Positions 25,501-35,879 of a stretch of 64,000 nucleotides of DNA are shown in pieces. Every line of letters begins with the position of its first letter. The stretch's first letter is position 1. Location: assembly GCA_021397835.1 (NCBI GenBank), contig JAJFZO010000396.1:3472001-3536000 (forward strand). Reading direction: 5' to 3'. The notes beneath the pieces are model-generated. The model did no database searches, was not told the origin of the DNA, and saw nothing but the letters and a program-made list of their open reading frames with translations. The stretch is from Moringa oleifera. Its lineage: Eukaryota > Streptophyta > Magnoliopsida > Brassicales > Moringaceae. Position numbers and translations under genes: made by a program.

Positions 25501-26830
25501 ATGCCCAATGAGCTAGCCATGAATGTCACATCGCTTGGTTCAAAAGCATAGAAGGCAAGCCATAGTTGGCCCTAGTAAGCATAGCATGGGTGCAAGGCCT
25601 AATGTGTTGTGACACAAGGAATACCAACTAAGCTTAGAGCACCTCATGCAAGCTAGCTCCTCATCGCTATATGCCTCAATTGTGTGCCCATTGGTCATGT
25701 ACCCAATGAATCTCGCAAGAGCGTTGCATTGTCTAGTCAAAGGACATGAGAGGCATGCCATGGCTGCACTCAGTAGGTATGATATGGGCACAAGGACATG
25801 TGCATGACACAAGGTATGACAGTAAAGCCAAAAGTGCCCCACGTGAGCTAGCCCCTCGTGGCTATGCCCCTCGATCATATACCCAGCAAGTGTCGCAAGA
25901 GCGCTATGTTGGCCAGTAGCCACCCCAAGTAGGCATGGCATGGCTATAAGTACTAGTAGGCTATGACACAAGGCACCCTAGCTAAGCTAAGAGTGCCCTA
26001 GTCGAGCCAACCTCTTGTGGCTTCATCCCTTAATTTTGTGCCTAATGAGCATGCCATGAGCACTACATCGCCTAGTCTAGTGGCATGTGAGGAAAGCCTA
26101 AAAGGCATGGCATGGGTGCATGGCCTAGAGTGTTGCAACACAAGGTAAGCTAGCCATGCCAAAAACACCCCATGTGAGACAACCTCTTATCATTATGTCC
26201 CTCAATCGTGTGATTGACGAGCGTGACATGAGTATTATGTTACCTAGTCCAAGGGCACAAAAAGCAAGCCATGGCTACCCCTACTGGGCATAGTATGGAC
26301 AGAAAACCCAACAAGCTACGACACAAGGAGTGCCAGCCAAGCCAATAGTGCCTTATGCAAGCCAACCCCTCGTTACTATATCCCTCGAATGTGTGCGCAA
26401 TGAGCATGCCATGAGCATCACATCGATTGGTCCAAAGGCATAAAAAGCAAGCCACGACAACCCCGAGTAGGCACAGTATAGGCACAAGGCCTAGTGTGCA
26501 AAGACAGAAGGTGCGCTAGCCAAGCTAAGAGTGCCTTACACTAATAAGCCCCTCATCGCTACATCCATTAATCATATGCCAAATGAACTTGCCACGAGCA
26601 GTGTATTGCTTAGTCAATGACATGGGAGGCAAGCCATGGCTTCTCCCAATTGGTTAAAAAAATGTGCGCAAGGCCAAAAGTGTCATCGCACAAGCTGTGG
26701 TAGCAAAGCCAAGAGCGACCCACATGAGCCAGCCTCTCATCATTATGTCCTTCGATTGTGTGCCCAATGAGCATGCAATGAGCATCACCTTACTTGGTCC
26801 AAAGGCAAAAGAGGCACTAAGGCATCACAC
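22560..26830 (+). repeat. ~182-bp subrepeat expansion within the spacer array
   Basis: About 22 tandem, degenerate copies of a subrepeat with the order 'ggcatggcatgggtgcaaggc', 'tgctacggcacaaggcg', 'cagccaagccaagagcgccc', 'cctcgatcgtgtgcc', 'gagcatgccatgagcg', 'cctggtccaagggca'. Starts of the 'ggcatggcatgg' block fall near 22590, 22770, 22955, 23133, 23312, 23495, 23683, 23862, 23992, 24168, 24349, 24531, 24713, 24893 and 25079, mostly 178-188 bp apart, with one ~130-bp and some ~314-bp steps from deletions. One or two copies occur in every ordinary 0.89-kb unit; here a single unit has been swollen by local amplification. The 134-143-aa open frames inside it are repeat artefacts. Confidence 0.88.
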
Positions 26831-29100
26831 GTGCTGTGGGTGATGATTAAATGGGCCTACTATGCTAGACCATGGCTACAGGCTATGCAGGACTCTCAAG
26901 GTAATCATGGGTGGCTATTGGTGCACTAGATATGGCAGCATGTATGAACCTTGGGCCTTCTAGAGGCAATATTACACCAACATGCTGGCTGTAATACCCA
27001 GTTGTAAACTTTTCATCAAGTGATCATATTTTGATTGTTGAATTACTTCTAAAATTACTCAAATAAATCATACAATTGATTAGGTGTCGCCTCCTCAAAT
27101 TTAGGAGCATTTTAAGGCATTGGCTGTTTTTCATGATCTTTTGATTTTTTGCATGTATAAAATTCATAAAAAAATGGATGCCTAGAGAATTCTAAATTTT
27201 TTTATGTTTGTAGATAAGATTATTCTCCACATCTATGTAAAATCATGGCTCAAAATTATTTGTAAATAATTTTTTGGAACCATTAAGATGGCTTAGACAT
27301 ATTAATGTTTTCTCCTACTAAAACTAAATTTTCATTTCACGCTCTTTAGGAAGGAGGAGCTCACCTACTTGGGGGGTGCTTATGGGCCATGCTTGCTCCC
27401 CCTTGCCTACCCATATAGGCAAGTGCTAGGCATAGGGAACATATCGCATATGGCATAGGCGAAAGGCATGCTAGCCAAGCCAATATAGCTCAACGCGAGC
27501 CCCATACGAGCCAAGCCCTCATTGCTACATCCTTTGATCGTGTGCCTAGCAAGCTTGCCATGAGTGTTGTGTAATCTAGTGTAAAAGTATGGAAGGCTAG
27601 CCATAGCTACCCCCTTCAGTAGGAATGGCATAGGCACAAACCTAATGTGCTGTTACATAAGGCCTGCTATCAAGGCAAGGGCTCTCTAAGCAAGTGAGGC
27701 AGGTAAGCTGGGCTACACCATGGCCCCAACCTATGCTAGACACTCAGGGCTACCATGGGTGGTTGTAAGTGCACTGGACAGGGCAGCATGCATGCTTCTT
27801 AGGCCATTTAGAGGCAACGCTAAACCAACATGTTGGCCACATTGCCCAATTGCAAAATTTTATGAATTAACGATCTTTTGTTTGCTAAATTGTTTCAATA
27901 AAAAATAAAACTAATAAATCAAGCAATTCATTAGGAGTCCACTTTGAAATTTTGGAGCATTCGGGCTAACGGGCAATTTTTCATATTTTTTTCAATTTTT
28001 AGTTGTATTAAATTCATAAGAAAAAATTAAATGCTGATGAAATTCGAAAATATTTTGTGCTGGTAGATCTGATTATTCTACTGTAAAAAATTTTAACTCA
28101 AACTCTTTGTAAATAATTTTTTTGACCCATTATGATGGCTTACACATATTGATGTTTCTTCCTATCGGAAGTGAATTTTCATTTAAGACTTTTTATAGGA
28201 GAATAACTCATTAACTTGGTGAGTGCTCTGGAGCCATGCGTGCTCCTTTTTACCAACCAACTTGGGTAGACCTTCAGCATAGGGAACCCAGTAGACATGG
28301 CATGGGCACAAGATGCGCTAGCCAAGCCAAGGGAGCCTTATACAAGCTAGCCCCTCATTGCAATGTCCCTTGATCGTGTGCCTAGTAGTATGCCATGATC
28401 GCCTAGTCGTCTGGTCCAAAGGCATGGGTGGCTAGCCACGGTTATCCCTAGAAAGGCATGGCATGGGTGCAAGGCCAAGTTTGCTACAGCAAAAGGCTCA
28501 CAAGCCAAGACAAAAGCGCTCCATGCAAGCGAGCCTCAAGTGCATTGTGAGGCATTGAATGCATTGTGGATGTTGATTACATGGGCTACCTAGGTTAGAC
28601 CATGGCCCTAAGCTGTATTGGACTTTCAATGAAGCCATGGGTTATTGCACGTGCACTAGATAGGGTACCATGCATGCACACTTGGCGATGTCAAGGCAAT
28701 GTTGCACTAAAGTACTAGCCACAATACGCAGTTGTGAACTTTTTTTTAATTGGTGGTCTTTTGATTATTGAATTATTATAAAAATGATTAAAATAAATTA
28801 TACAATTCATTATGAGTTTACTCGTTAAATTTAAGAGCATTCTCACTAATAGGTTATTTTTCATGAATTTTTTAATTATCAACTATATAAAATTCATTAA
28901 AAAAATTAGATTCTCAAAGTATTTTGAAATTGTTTATGTTGCTAGATCTGACTATTCTCTACTTCTACTCAAAACTACTCGCAAATTATTTTTTAAACCC
29001 ATTATGATGGCTTGGTCATATTGATGTTTTCTCGTGCCTAAAGTGAATTTTCATTTAAGATTCTTTAGAGGGGAAGAGCTCATTAGCTTAGTGGGTGCTC

Positions 29101-30250
29101 ATGAGTCATATGTGCTCCCCCTTCCTAGGGTTAGTGCACTTTGTTGTAGGCCTTCGAGGTAGTGGAAATGGGGGCCAATCTCGATGCTCAGGCTTATTGA
29201 GGCACACTTTACCTGCAGTGCGATCAATGACACGAGCATTAGTAGTTAGCATCGAGTGGGCCACATGCATGCTCAACTTGGACAAGACGTGACACCTTTG
29301 CTGTGAAGGCCTTATCAATGGAAAAAACATGGGAAACCAAATCCCCTAAATTATGGACAACGAAATGAGATAAATCATGGGATAATAAGCGGCTTGATGG
29401 TGCGGGTGGCAAAGCTAACGATAATGCATGCTACACAAGGGCCAACTTACTAAGAGAATTTTGAACATGCGGAGTGCTTTGCCGTATGCCATCGAGGCAC
29501 TGAACGCAAGGGTGGAACCCAATAATAAGGCTAGTTAAGGCAAAATCTTTGGGTAGCATGATCGATGACACGAGCATTGGCTGCTAGCATCGAGCGAGCC
29601 ACACGCTCAACCTAGGTATAGCATGACACCCCTACTGCGAATACTTCATCAATGGTCCCTTGCTATTGAAAAATCGTTCATTTCTATCAAAACATTTTTG
29701 GGCTTAAATGCTTAGGTATAACGCACCCCATGGTGTGCATGATCGATGGGCCCTTCACTCATTGGATTACTGCTTGTTTGGTGCTACTGCTGTCCATTTT
29801 TACATGCGATGTGTGAGTGGGATCTTGTCGTGCACGTTGGCAGGCTCCATGCTTCGAAATTAAATTGTTGGCTAGCACGTTGCTTCATTTTCACCTTGAG
29901 CCTTATGTTGGCATTCATGGGTGATATAGGGACCTTGTATCGTATGCCTTCATAAAAAAATTTGATGATTTAAGTCCCTTGTCTTTGTACCGTGTCCCTC
30001 TCATGCATAGATGACCCTCATGTTTCAAGCACGGCTTGCTTCGACATGCAACTACCTTGGCACATCAATGTTTGATCACCTCATTGTGTGTATAAGGTGT
30101 TGCAATAGAAGTGGCCTTAGCCTCTAACTATCCAAACGAAAGCATTTATCCCATGACCCATTGATTTTAAATGACGATCATGATAGCTTTGGCCTTAACG
30201 AGCCTTGTGACATGCTTTGGTCCTTGCTAGCGTGACGTCTTGAAGGATAC
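29101..30250 (+). other. External transcribed spacer leading into 18S, plus strand
   Basis: After the last AT-rich module the sequence changes to that found upstream of the minus-strand 18S. It holds two partial copies of a repeated segment ('cgatgacacgagcatt..agcatcgag' at about 29225 and 29567, and 'gacacc(c/t)..actgcgaa..cttcatcaatgg' following each). The last ~200 bp ('gacgatcatgatagctttggcc', 'cttgaaggatac') mirror 3398-3600. I see no plant Pol I initiator of the TATATAAGGG type, which may be mutated or lost. Confidence 0.7.
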
Positions 30251-31936
30251 TACGTGATTGATCCTACCATTAGTCATATGCTTGTTGCAAAGTTTAAGCC
30301 ATGCTTGCATAAGTGTGAACTAATTTAGACTGTGAAACTATGAGTGGCTCATTAAATCAATTACAGTTTTTTTGATGGTACCAACTACCCAGATAACCAT
30401 AGTAACTCTAGAGCTAATACGTGCAACAAACCTTGACTTTTAACAAGGGTGCATTTATTAGATGAAAGGTTGATGTGAGCTTCATCCATTGCTCTAATGA
30501 TTCATGATAAGTCGATGGATTGCAAGGCCACTATGCTAACGATGCATTATTCAAATTTCTGTCCTATTAACTTTCAATAGTAGGATAGTTGCCTACTATG
30601 GTGATGATGGGTGACGAAGAATTAGGGTTTAATTTCGGAGAGGGAGCCTGACAAATGGTTACAACATTCAAGGAAGGTGGTGATGATAATAACGATGCCG
30701 ACCTTTTCCAGTTTGGTAATTAGAGTAAGTACAATCTAAATCCCTTAATGAGGATCCATTAGAGGGCAAGTCTGGTGCTAGTTACCACGGTAATTCTAGC
30801 TCTAATAGCATATATTTTAGTTATTGTTGTTAAAAAGCTCATATTAGACCTTAGGATAGGTTAATCAATTAGCTTATCCTTACTGCCTACGATGTGTTTT
30901 TAGCCTTAATTGGCCTAGTCATGCCTCCGGCGTTGTTACTTTGAATAAATTAGAATGCTCAAAGCAAGCTTATGCTTTGAATACATTAGCACAAGATAAT
31001 ATCATAGGATTTTAGTCCTATTCTCTGGGCCTTCAGGATCAGAGTAATGATTAATAGGGACTATCGAGGGCATTCATAATTTCACAGTTGGAGGTGAAAT
31101 TCTTAGATTTATCAGAAACAAACAACTGTGAAAGCATTTTTCAAGGATGTTACCATTAATCAATAACGAAAGTTGAGGGCTTGAAGATGATTAAATACCA
31201 TCTTAGTCTCAATGATAAACGATGTCGACCAGAGATCAGCAAATGCTATTTTTAGGACTTTACTGGCACCTTATGAGAAATCAAAGTCTTTGGGTTTTAG
31301 GGGGAGTATAGTCACAAGGCTAAAAATTAAAGGAATTAATGGAAAGGCATCACTAGGAGTAGAGCGTGCGGCGTAATTTGACTCAACACGGGAAAACTTA
31401 AAAGGTCCAGACATAGTTAGGATTGATAGACTAAGAGCTCTTTCTTGATTCTATGGATTGTGGAGCATGGCCATTGTTATTTGGTGAAGCGATTTATCTG
31501 GTTAGACCTCAGCCTGTTAACTAGCTATGTGGGGTTGACCTTCTACGAACAGCTTCTTCGAGGGACTATGGCCGCTTAGGCCAAAGAAGTTTAAGGCAAT
31601 AATAGGTTTATGATGCCTTTAGATGTTTTAGTCACACGTGCATTAGACTAATGTATTTAATAAGTTTATAGACTTGGCCAATAAGCCCTGGTAATTGTTG
31701 AAATTTTATCATGATGGGGATTAATTTTTGGTCTTCAAAAAGGAATTCCTAGTAAGTATGAGTTATCACCTCGCATTGACTACGCCCCTGCCCTTTGTAC
31801 ACACCGCCTATTGCTCCTACCAATTGAATGGTCTAGTAAAGTGCTCGAATCGCAACGATATGCGTAAACCTTATCATTTAGATGAATTAGAAGTCATAAC
31901 AAGGTTTTTGAAGGTGAACCTACAAAAGGATCATCG
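30251..31936 (+). rRNA. 18S rRNA, nearly full-length, decayed (pseudogene)
   Basis: It begins at 30251 ('tacgtgattgatcctacc', standing for TACCTGGTTGATCCTGCC) and ends at 31936 ('aggatcatcg'). The length of about 1,686 bp is roughly 120 short of a plant 18S; one visible deletion is near 30675, where the block between 'aaggaaggtgg' and 'gataataacgatgccg' is shortened. The universal 530-loop reads 'gtgctagttaccacggtaat' (30769), and the decoding-site block near 31797 reads 'tacacaccgcctattgctcc', with the CpG of the normal sequence lost. Mutations are mainly CpG transitions. It heads the most complete rDNA unit in the window. Confidence 0.93.
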
Positions 31937-32181
31937 TTGAAAACTTGCTCAATGAAATAACCCACAAACATGTTGTAAACAACACTAGAGGGGCGAAGGG
32001 CTCTCGAGCCCTTCGTCTTTTTTACGGCAATGGTGTGAGGGCTCGCCCTTAAGCCCCTCGTCATGTGCAATAATAAACCCCATAGCATAGGATATGCTAA
32101 GGAACTCGAATGAATGAGCATGCCCTAGTAGCCTCGATCTTAGTGTGTGGCAAGTGCTGTGTCATCCATAAATAATGTCTA
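31937..32181 (+). other. ITS1, plus strand
   Basis: This spacer lies between the 18S 3' end and 5.8S. It contains the hairpin 'gaagggctctcgagccctt' (31998-32017) and the plant ITS1 core-like 'ggatatgctaaggaactcga' (32089). It aligns with the reversed ITS1 at 1395-1627 and with 11138-11264. Confidence 0.8.
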
Positions 32182-32345
32182 AAATGACTCTCAACAATGG
32201 ATATCTTGACTTTCACATCGATAAAAAATGTAGCAAAATATGATACTTGTTATGAATTGTAGAATCCAGTGAACCATCGAATCTTTGAATGTAAGTTGCG
32301 CCCAAAGCCATCAAGCTAAGGGCATGTCTGCCTTGGCGTCAAGCA
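32182..32345 (+). rRNA. 5.8S rRNA, full-length, decayed by CpG loss
   Basis: The length, 164 bp, is canonical. The start 'aaatgactctcaacaatgg' and blocks 'tcacatcgataaaaaatgta', 'gatacttgttatgaattg' and 'aaccatcgaatctttgaa' are unmistakable 5.8S. Nearly every CpG of a normal plant 5.8S is now TpG or CpA (for example CTCGGCAACGG has become 'ctcaacaatgg'), while non-CpG positions are well kept. The plant-diagnostic motif is present as 'gaattgtagaatcc'. Transcription of a functional RNA is unlikely. Confidence 0.93.
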
Positions 32346-32550
32346 CCATTGCCTTCGACTCCTTGCATCCTTTCGAGGAAAGAAGGGACCTTGCGAGGCA
32401 AATATTGGCCTCCTGTGCGCCTCTTACTCACAGTTGGCCTAAAATCAAGCCTCGAACGACATCACATCGTGGCTTGACAATGGTAGAAAAAGCCTTATGC
32501 TCTCTCATGCTTACATTGCTTGCTTGTGGCTCATGGACCCGTGATCGATC
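32346..32550 (+). other. ITS2, plus strand
   Basis: This spacer lies between 5.8S and 26S, with blocks 'cctttcgaggaaag', 'caaatattggcctcctgtgcg' and 'cttgtggctcatggaccc'. It matches 11268-11458. The internal open frame 32285-32581 spans 5.8S, ITS2 and 26S and is not a gene. Confidence 0.78.
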
Positions 32551-34125
32551 AATCCCCGAGTCAAACGAGACCACCTGTTGAGTTTAAGCATATCAATAAG
32601 CTAAGGAAAAGAAACTAATAAGGATTCCCTTAGTAACAGCAAGCAAACTTGGAAAAGTCCAAATTGAAAATTGAGCATCCTTGGCACTTGAATTATAGTT
32701 TGGAGAAGCATCCTCACTGATGAATCGAGGCTCAAGTCCCTTGGAAAGGGGTAGCAGAAAGGGTGAGATCCCTATCTCGCCTAGACGTTGTCACACCACA
32801 AGGCGCTATCAATGAGTTTAGTTGTTTAGGAATGCAACCCAATCGGGTGGTAAATTCCATTCAAGGCTAAATATGGGCGAAGACCAACAATGAACAAGTA
32901 CTGCGAGGGAAAGATGAAAAGGACTTCAAAAAAAGAGTCAAAGAGTGCTTGAAATTTTCGAGAAGCGAATATGGGTTGGCGATGCACCTTGATTAGATGT
33001 GTAACAATCATGAGCCAATTTGTCGATCAACTCAGGGTCTAAACTGATGCAGATCGCTATGACAACCCAAGCTCGAGCCTTTGATACGCTCATGGAGACG
33101 TCTTCGTCAAGATCATGGCTGGTAGCAGGCGCCATTGCAGCGTGCTTAGACATCTGTGTGCTTTTGGTATCGACCTGTGGGCTCCCCATTCGACCCATCT
33201 TGAAACATGGACCAAGGAGTTTGACATGCTTGTGAGTCAATGAGTGAGTAAGCCCACAAAGCATAAGGAAGCTGGTTGGTGGGATCCATCATGGATGGAC
33301 TGTCAATTGACCTCGATCTTTTGAGAAGGGTTTGAGTGTGAGCATGCTTGTCAGGACTTAAAAGATGGTGAACTATGCTTGAGCAATGCGAAGCCAAAGG
33401 TAACTCTGATGGAGGCCTATAGCGATACTGACATGTAAATCATTCGTCTAACTTAGGTATATCGGCAAAAAAACTAATCGAACCATCTAGTAATTAGTTC
33501 TTTTCGAAGTTTTCCTCAAGATAACTAAAGCTCAGGTGCGAGTTTTATCGGGTAAAGCCAATCATTAGAGGCATCGGGGGTGTAATGCCCTTGAATTTTT
33601 CTTAAAATTTAAATAGGTAGCATGAGGTAGCTACTTCATTGAGCCATCCCATGGAATCGAAAGCTCTAAGTGGGCCTTTTTTGTGAGCAGATCTAGCAAT
33701 GTGAGATGAACTAGAAGCCAAGTTACGGTGCTTAACTGTGCGCAAACTTAGAACTTATAAAGGGTATTAGTCGATGATGATAGCAAGAGGATGGTCATGG
33801 AAGTCAAAATCTGCTAAGGAGTGAGTAACAACTCACCTTCGAATTAATTAGCCCTAAAAATGCATGGCACTAAATCGCGCAACCTATACCTTGCTGTTGG
33901 GGCAAGGGCCAAGCCCTAATGAGTAGAAGGGCATAAGGGTTGTTGCAAAACTCGAGGTATAAGCCTGGGCAAAGCGACCATCTGTGCAGATCTTGGTGTT
34001 AGTAACAAATACTCAAATGAGAACTTTGAAGGTTGAAGAGGGGAAAGGTTCCACGTGAACGGCACTTACACATGGGTTAGTTGATCCGGTTAAATTTCTA
34101 GAACCTTGACGTGGCTGCTAACGGT
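32551..34125 (+). rRNA. 26S rRNA 5' portion, truncated and deleted (pseudogene)
   Basis: It starts at about 32551 ('aatccccgagtcaaacgaga', with 'gttgagtttaagcatatcaa' at 32577) and runs through 'ggattcccttagtaacagc', 'gtgctatcaatgag'-type blocks, 'gaacgg cacttacacatggg' and 'ttagttgatcc' (about 34089). There a deletion joins directly to 'ggttaaatttctagaacc', which in 26S lies further downstream; both sides share GATCC/CCGG-like bases. The rRNA match ends near 34125, so about half of 26S is missing. The open frames at 33,020-33,400 are on rRNA sequence and are not genes. Confidence 0.9.
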
Positions 34126-34539
34126 TCTTTTAAGTATTTAGTATTTAGTATACTTTCATATTTCTTTCCTTATTTTGAGAAAGAAAGAAATAAGCAGGTA
34201 TAAACTTCCTTCTTACTTCTAAAAGTTGTTTTAGTATAAAAGGGTAAAACGAGTGTGAAATAGTTAATTTTCCTTTTAAAAAAATCATTTTCATGCTAAC
34301 GTTCAATTTATTTTAAATAAATAGTCAATTATGAATTCTCAAAAATAACATTGAGTACATCACGGAATAATCAAGAAAAAGTGTAATAGTGAAAGACTTT
34401 TATTCTTAGTAAAGGTGTATACAACATAGGGATAGAAACAAAGGTTCACTCTGACTTAACTTGGTCCAATTTTTGTTAACAATGACCTTATTAATACACT
34501 AGATTCTTCTGGTTTGAAAGTTGGAGATATTTCTTTTTT
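34126..34539. other. AT-rich spacer between rDNA and the gypsy element
   Basis: I see no gene or rRNA match. It contains a short TATTTAGTATTTAGTATAC tandem and an AAAGAAAGAAA tract. It probably includes the post-pol 3' region of the minus-strand Tat-like element, but no LTR boundary was found. Confidence 0.5.
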
Positions 34540-35480
34540 TCCTCATTTGATTTGCTCCTCATGCATAGTATTTGTTGACAACATCTAAATTTATGAGACT
34601 AGATAATTTTCGCCCATCCATAACTTAAAGAATTAAAGCTGCTCTTGAGGAAATTTTCATTACTACATAAAGTCCATCATAATTTGGTGCCCATTTGACC
34701 CTTAGATTCATTGTATTTTTAGGAATAAGTTTCAACACTAGATCTGTTTCTTAAATTTATCTAGGATGCACTTTCTTGTTGTTGGCCCTTTTAATTTGAC
34801 TCTCTTTGAGCTATGTTTCCATGAGAATCCTTAAGGATGGAATTCATATTTCAATTGGCAGTACTGCTTTTATGCCACATGCTAGGAAATATGGAGTTGC
34901 CTTGATTCATGTTCTCACTGAAGTTCTATATGCATGCAAGGCCAACATTATCATATTATGCTAATCCTCATAGGTCACAATCATCTTCTGAAGTATTTTA
35001 TCAATATTTTTGTTTACTATATCTACTATTCCATTCATTTTGGGTTTGTATGGGTGAGTTATGATACTCTATATTAAATTGGGCATAAATCTCCTTCATT
35101 TTCTTACTATTTAAATTCATAGCATTATCTAAAATAATTCTTTTTTGGATGCCTAAATCGACAAATAATTATCTTTTTTAAGAATTGTTTCATTATTGCC
35201 TTCATCACATGGGTAAAGGATCCAACTTCTGCTCATTTAGTGAAATAATCTAGAAAGACCAAATTAAAGTAATGGTCATTCGATGCGTTTGAGGATATTA
35301 GTCATGTCAGAACCCTAGATAGAAGAGCCATGGTGAATTCATCATTTAAAGAGGGGATGGTAGGGCATGGATTTTATCTCCATAGATTAACATTTATGGC
35401 ATTCTTTCATATGTTGGAAGCAATTTCTTTCCATGGCCAACCAAAAATACCCTACTCTTATAATTTCTCTTGCTATTTTC
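34540..35480 (-). pseudogene. Integrase region of the Tat-like element
   Basis: Reverse-strand translation, across several frames and stops, shows an integrase. A zinc-finger cysteine pair appears as ECHKC (about 35415), followed by a core-like stretch. Later come an 'AYRTSVRT' motif (about 34905) with ATPY, then 'VLPIEI', 'NNKKVHPR', 'DLVLK', 'NYDGLYVV', 'ALIL' and 'LDVVNKYYA' near 34560. This order is typical of the C-terminal part of plant Tat/Ogre integrases. The integrase normally inserts the element's cDNA into the genome. The reading frame is destroyed. Confidence 0.8.
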
Positions 35481-35879
35481 ACGTAGCATAAGTACCATAC
35501 TCCTTTCATGTGTTTTTTTATAATTTTTGTAGATTCGTTCTTATTTATGCATCGAAGCAAAGTTCAATCATAGTTTCTTTTTTTTCAATATTTCTCCTTC
35601 TAGTATGAAGTTAGCAACGAATCTTTTTAGCATCTTCTTCACATTCTCTATGGATTTTCAAGATATTACTAATAGTAACATGATCTTTCTTGCGTTATCT
35701 CTTCAACTGAGGTTTAATAAATGGGTGACTCTTTAATACTCATTTTAATCAACAATACTAATGAAGCATTGTTCACTTGGAACATGGATGCCAATGTTGC
35801 CAATGCATCTGTCATTTAACTTTTTTTTCTTTTGGAAAACAGTGAATGGTTATTTCTTTAATATTCATGAGAATAGTAT

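Larger units (their letters stand above)
11459..29100 (+). repeat. rDNA-spacer-derived satellite array, ~0.89-kb units
   Basis: This is a long tandem array with one orientation. Each unit has an AT-rich module ('gactcaaataaatcatgcaattca', 'aaatttgggagcattc', 'attatgatggct', 'gtgaattttcatttaagactc') followed by a GC-richer module ('ggagctcacctgcttggtggg', 'gcatgggaaacccag', 'gctagaccatggcccc'). The anchor 'gtgaattttcat' or a variant occurs at about 12224, 13115, 14006, 14739, 15637, 16323, 17234, 17584, 18477, 19354, 20242, 21105, 22106, 27324, 28171 and 29043. Typical spacing is 847-911 bp, with two exact 891-bp steps at the start. Shorter steps are deleted units. The 5.2-kb step holds an inner subrepeat expansion. 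The same modules, reversed, lie between 26S and 18S at 4.9-6.5 kb, so the array comes from the intergenic spacer. No genes are present. Confidence 0.9.

Noticed and set aside
22560..26830. CRISPR-like regular repeats
   Set aside because: Units are ~182 bp, contiguous and degenerate with no unique spacers, in a plant genome; this is an ordinary satellite.
29101..30250. RNA polymerase I promoter upstream of the plus-strand 18S
   Set aside because: I searched by eye for a TATATAAGGG-type initiator in both ETS regions and found no convincing match.
32938..33397. Overlapping open frames of 83-108 aa on both strands
   Set aside because: This interval is 26S rRNA sequence continuing colinearly from 32551; open frames over rRNA are accidental.
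34126..34540. LTR of the Tat-like element
   Set aside because: No matching copy was recognised at 47.6-50 kb, so the LTR boundaries cannot be supported.
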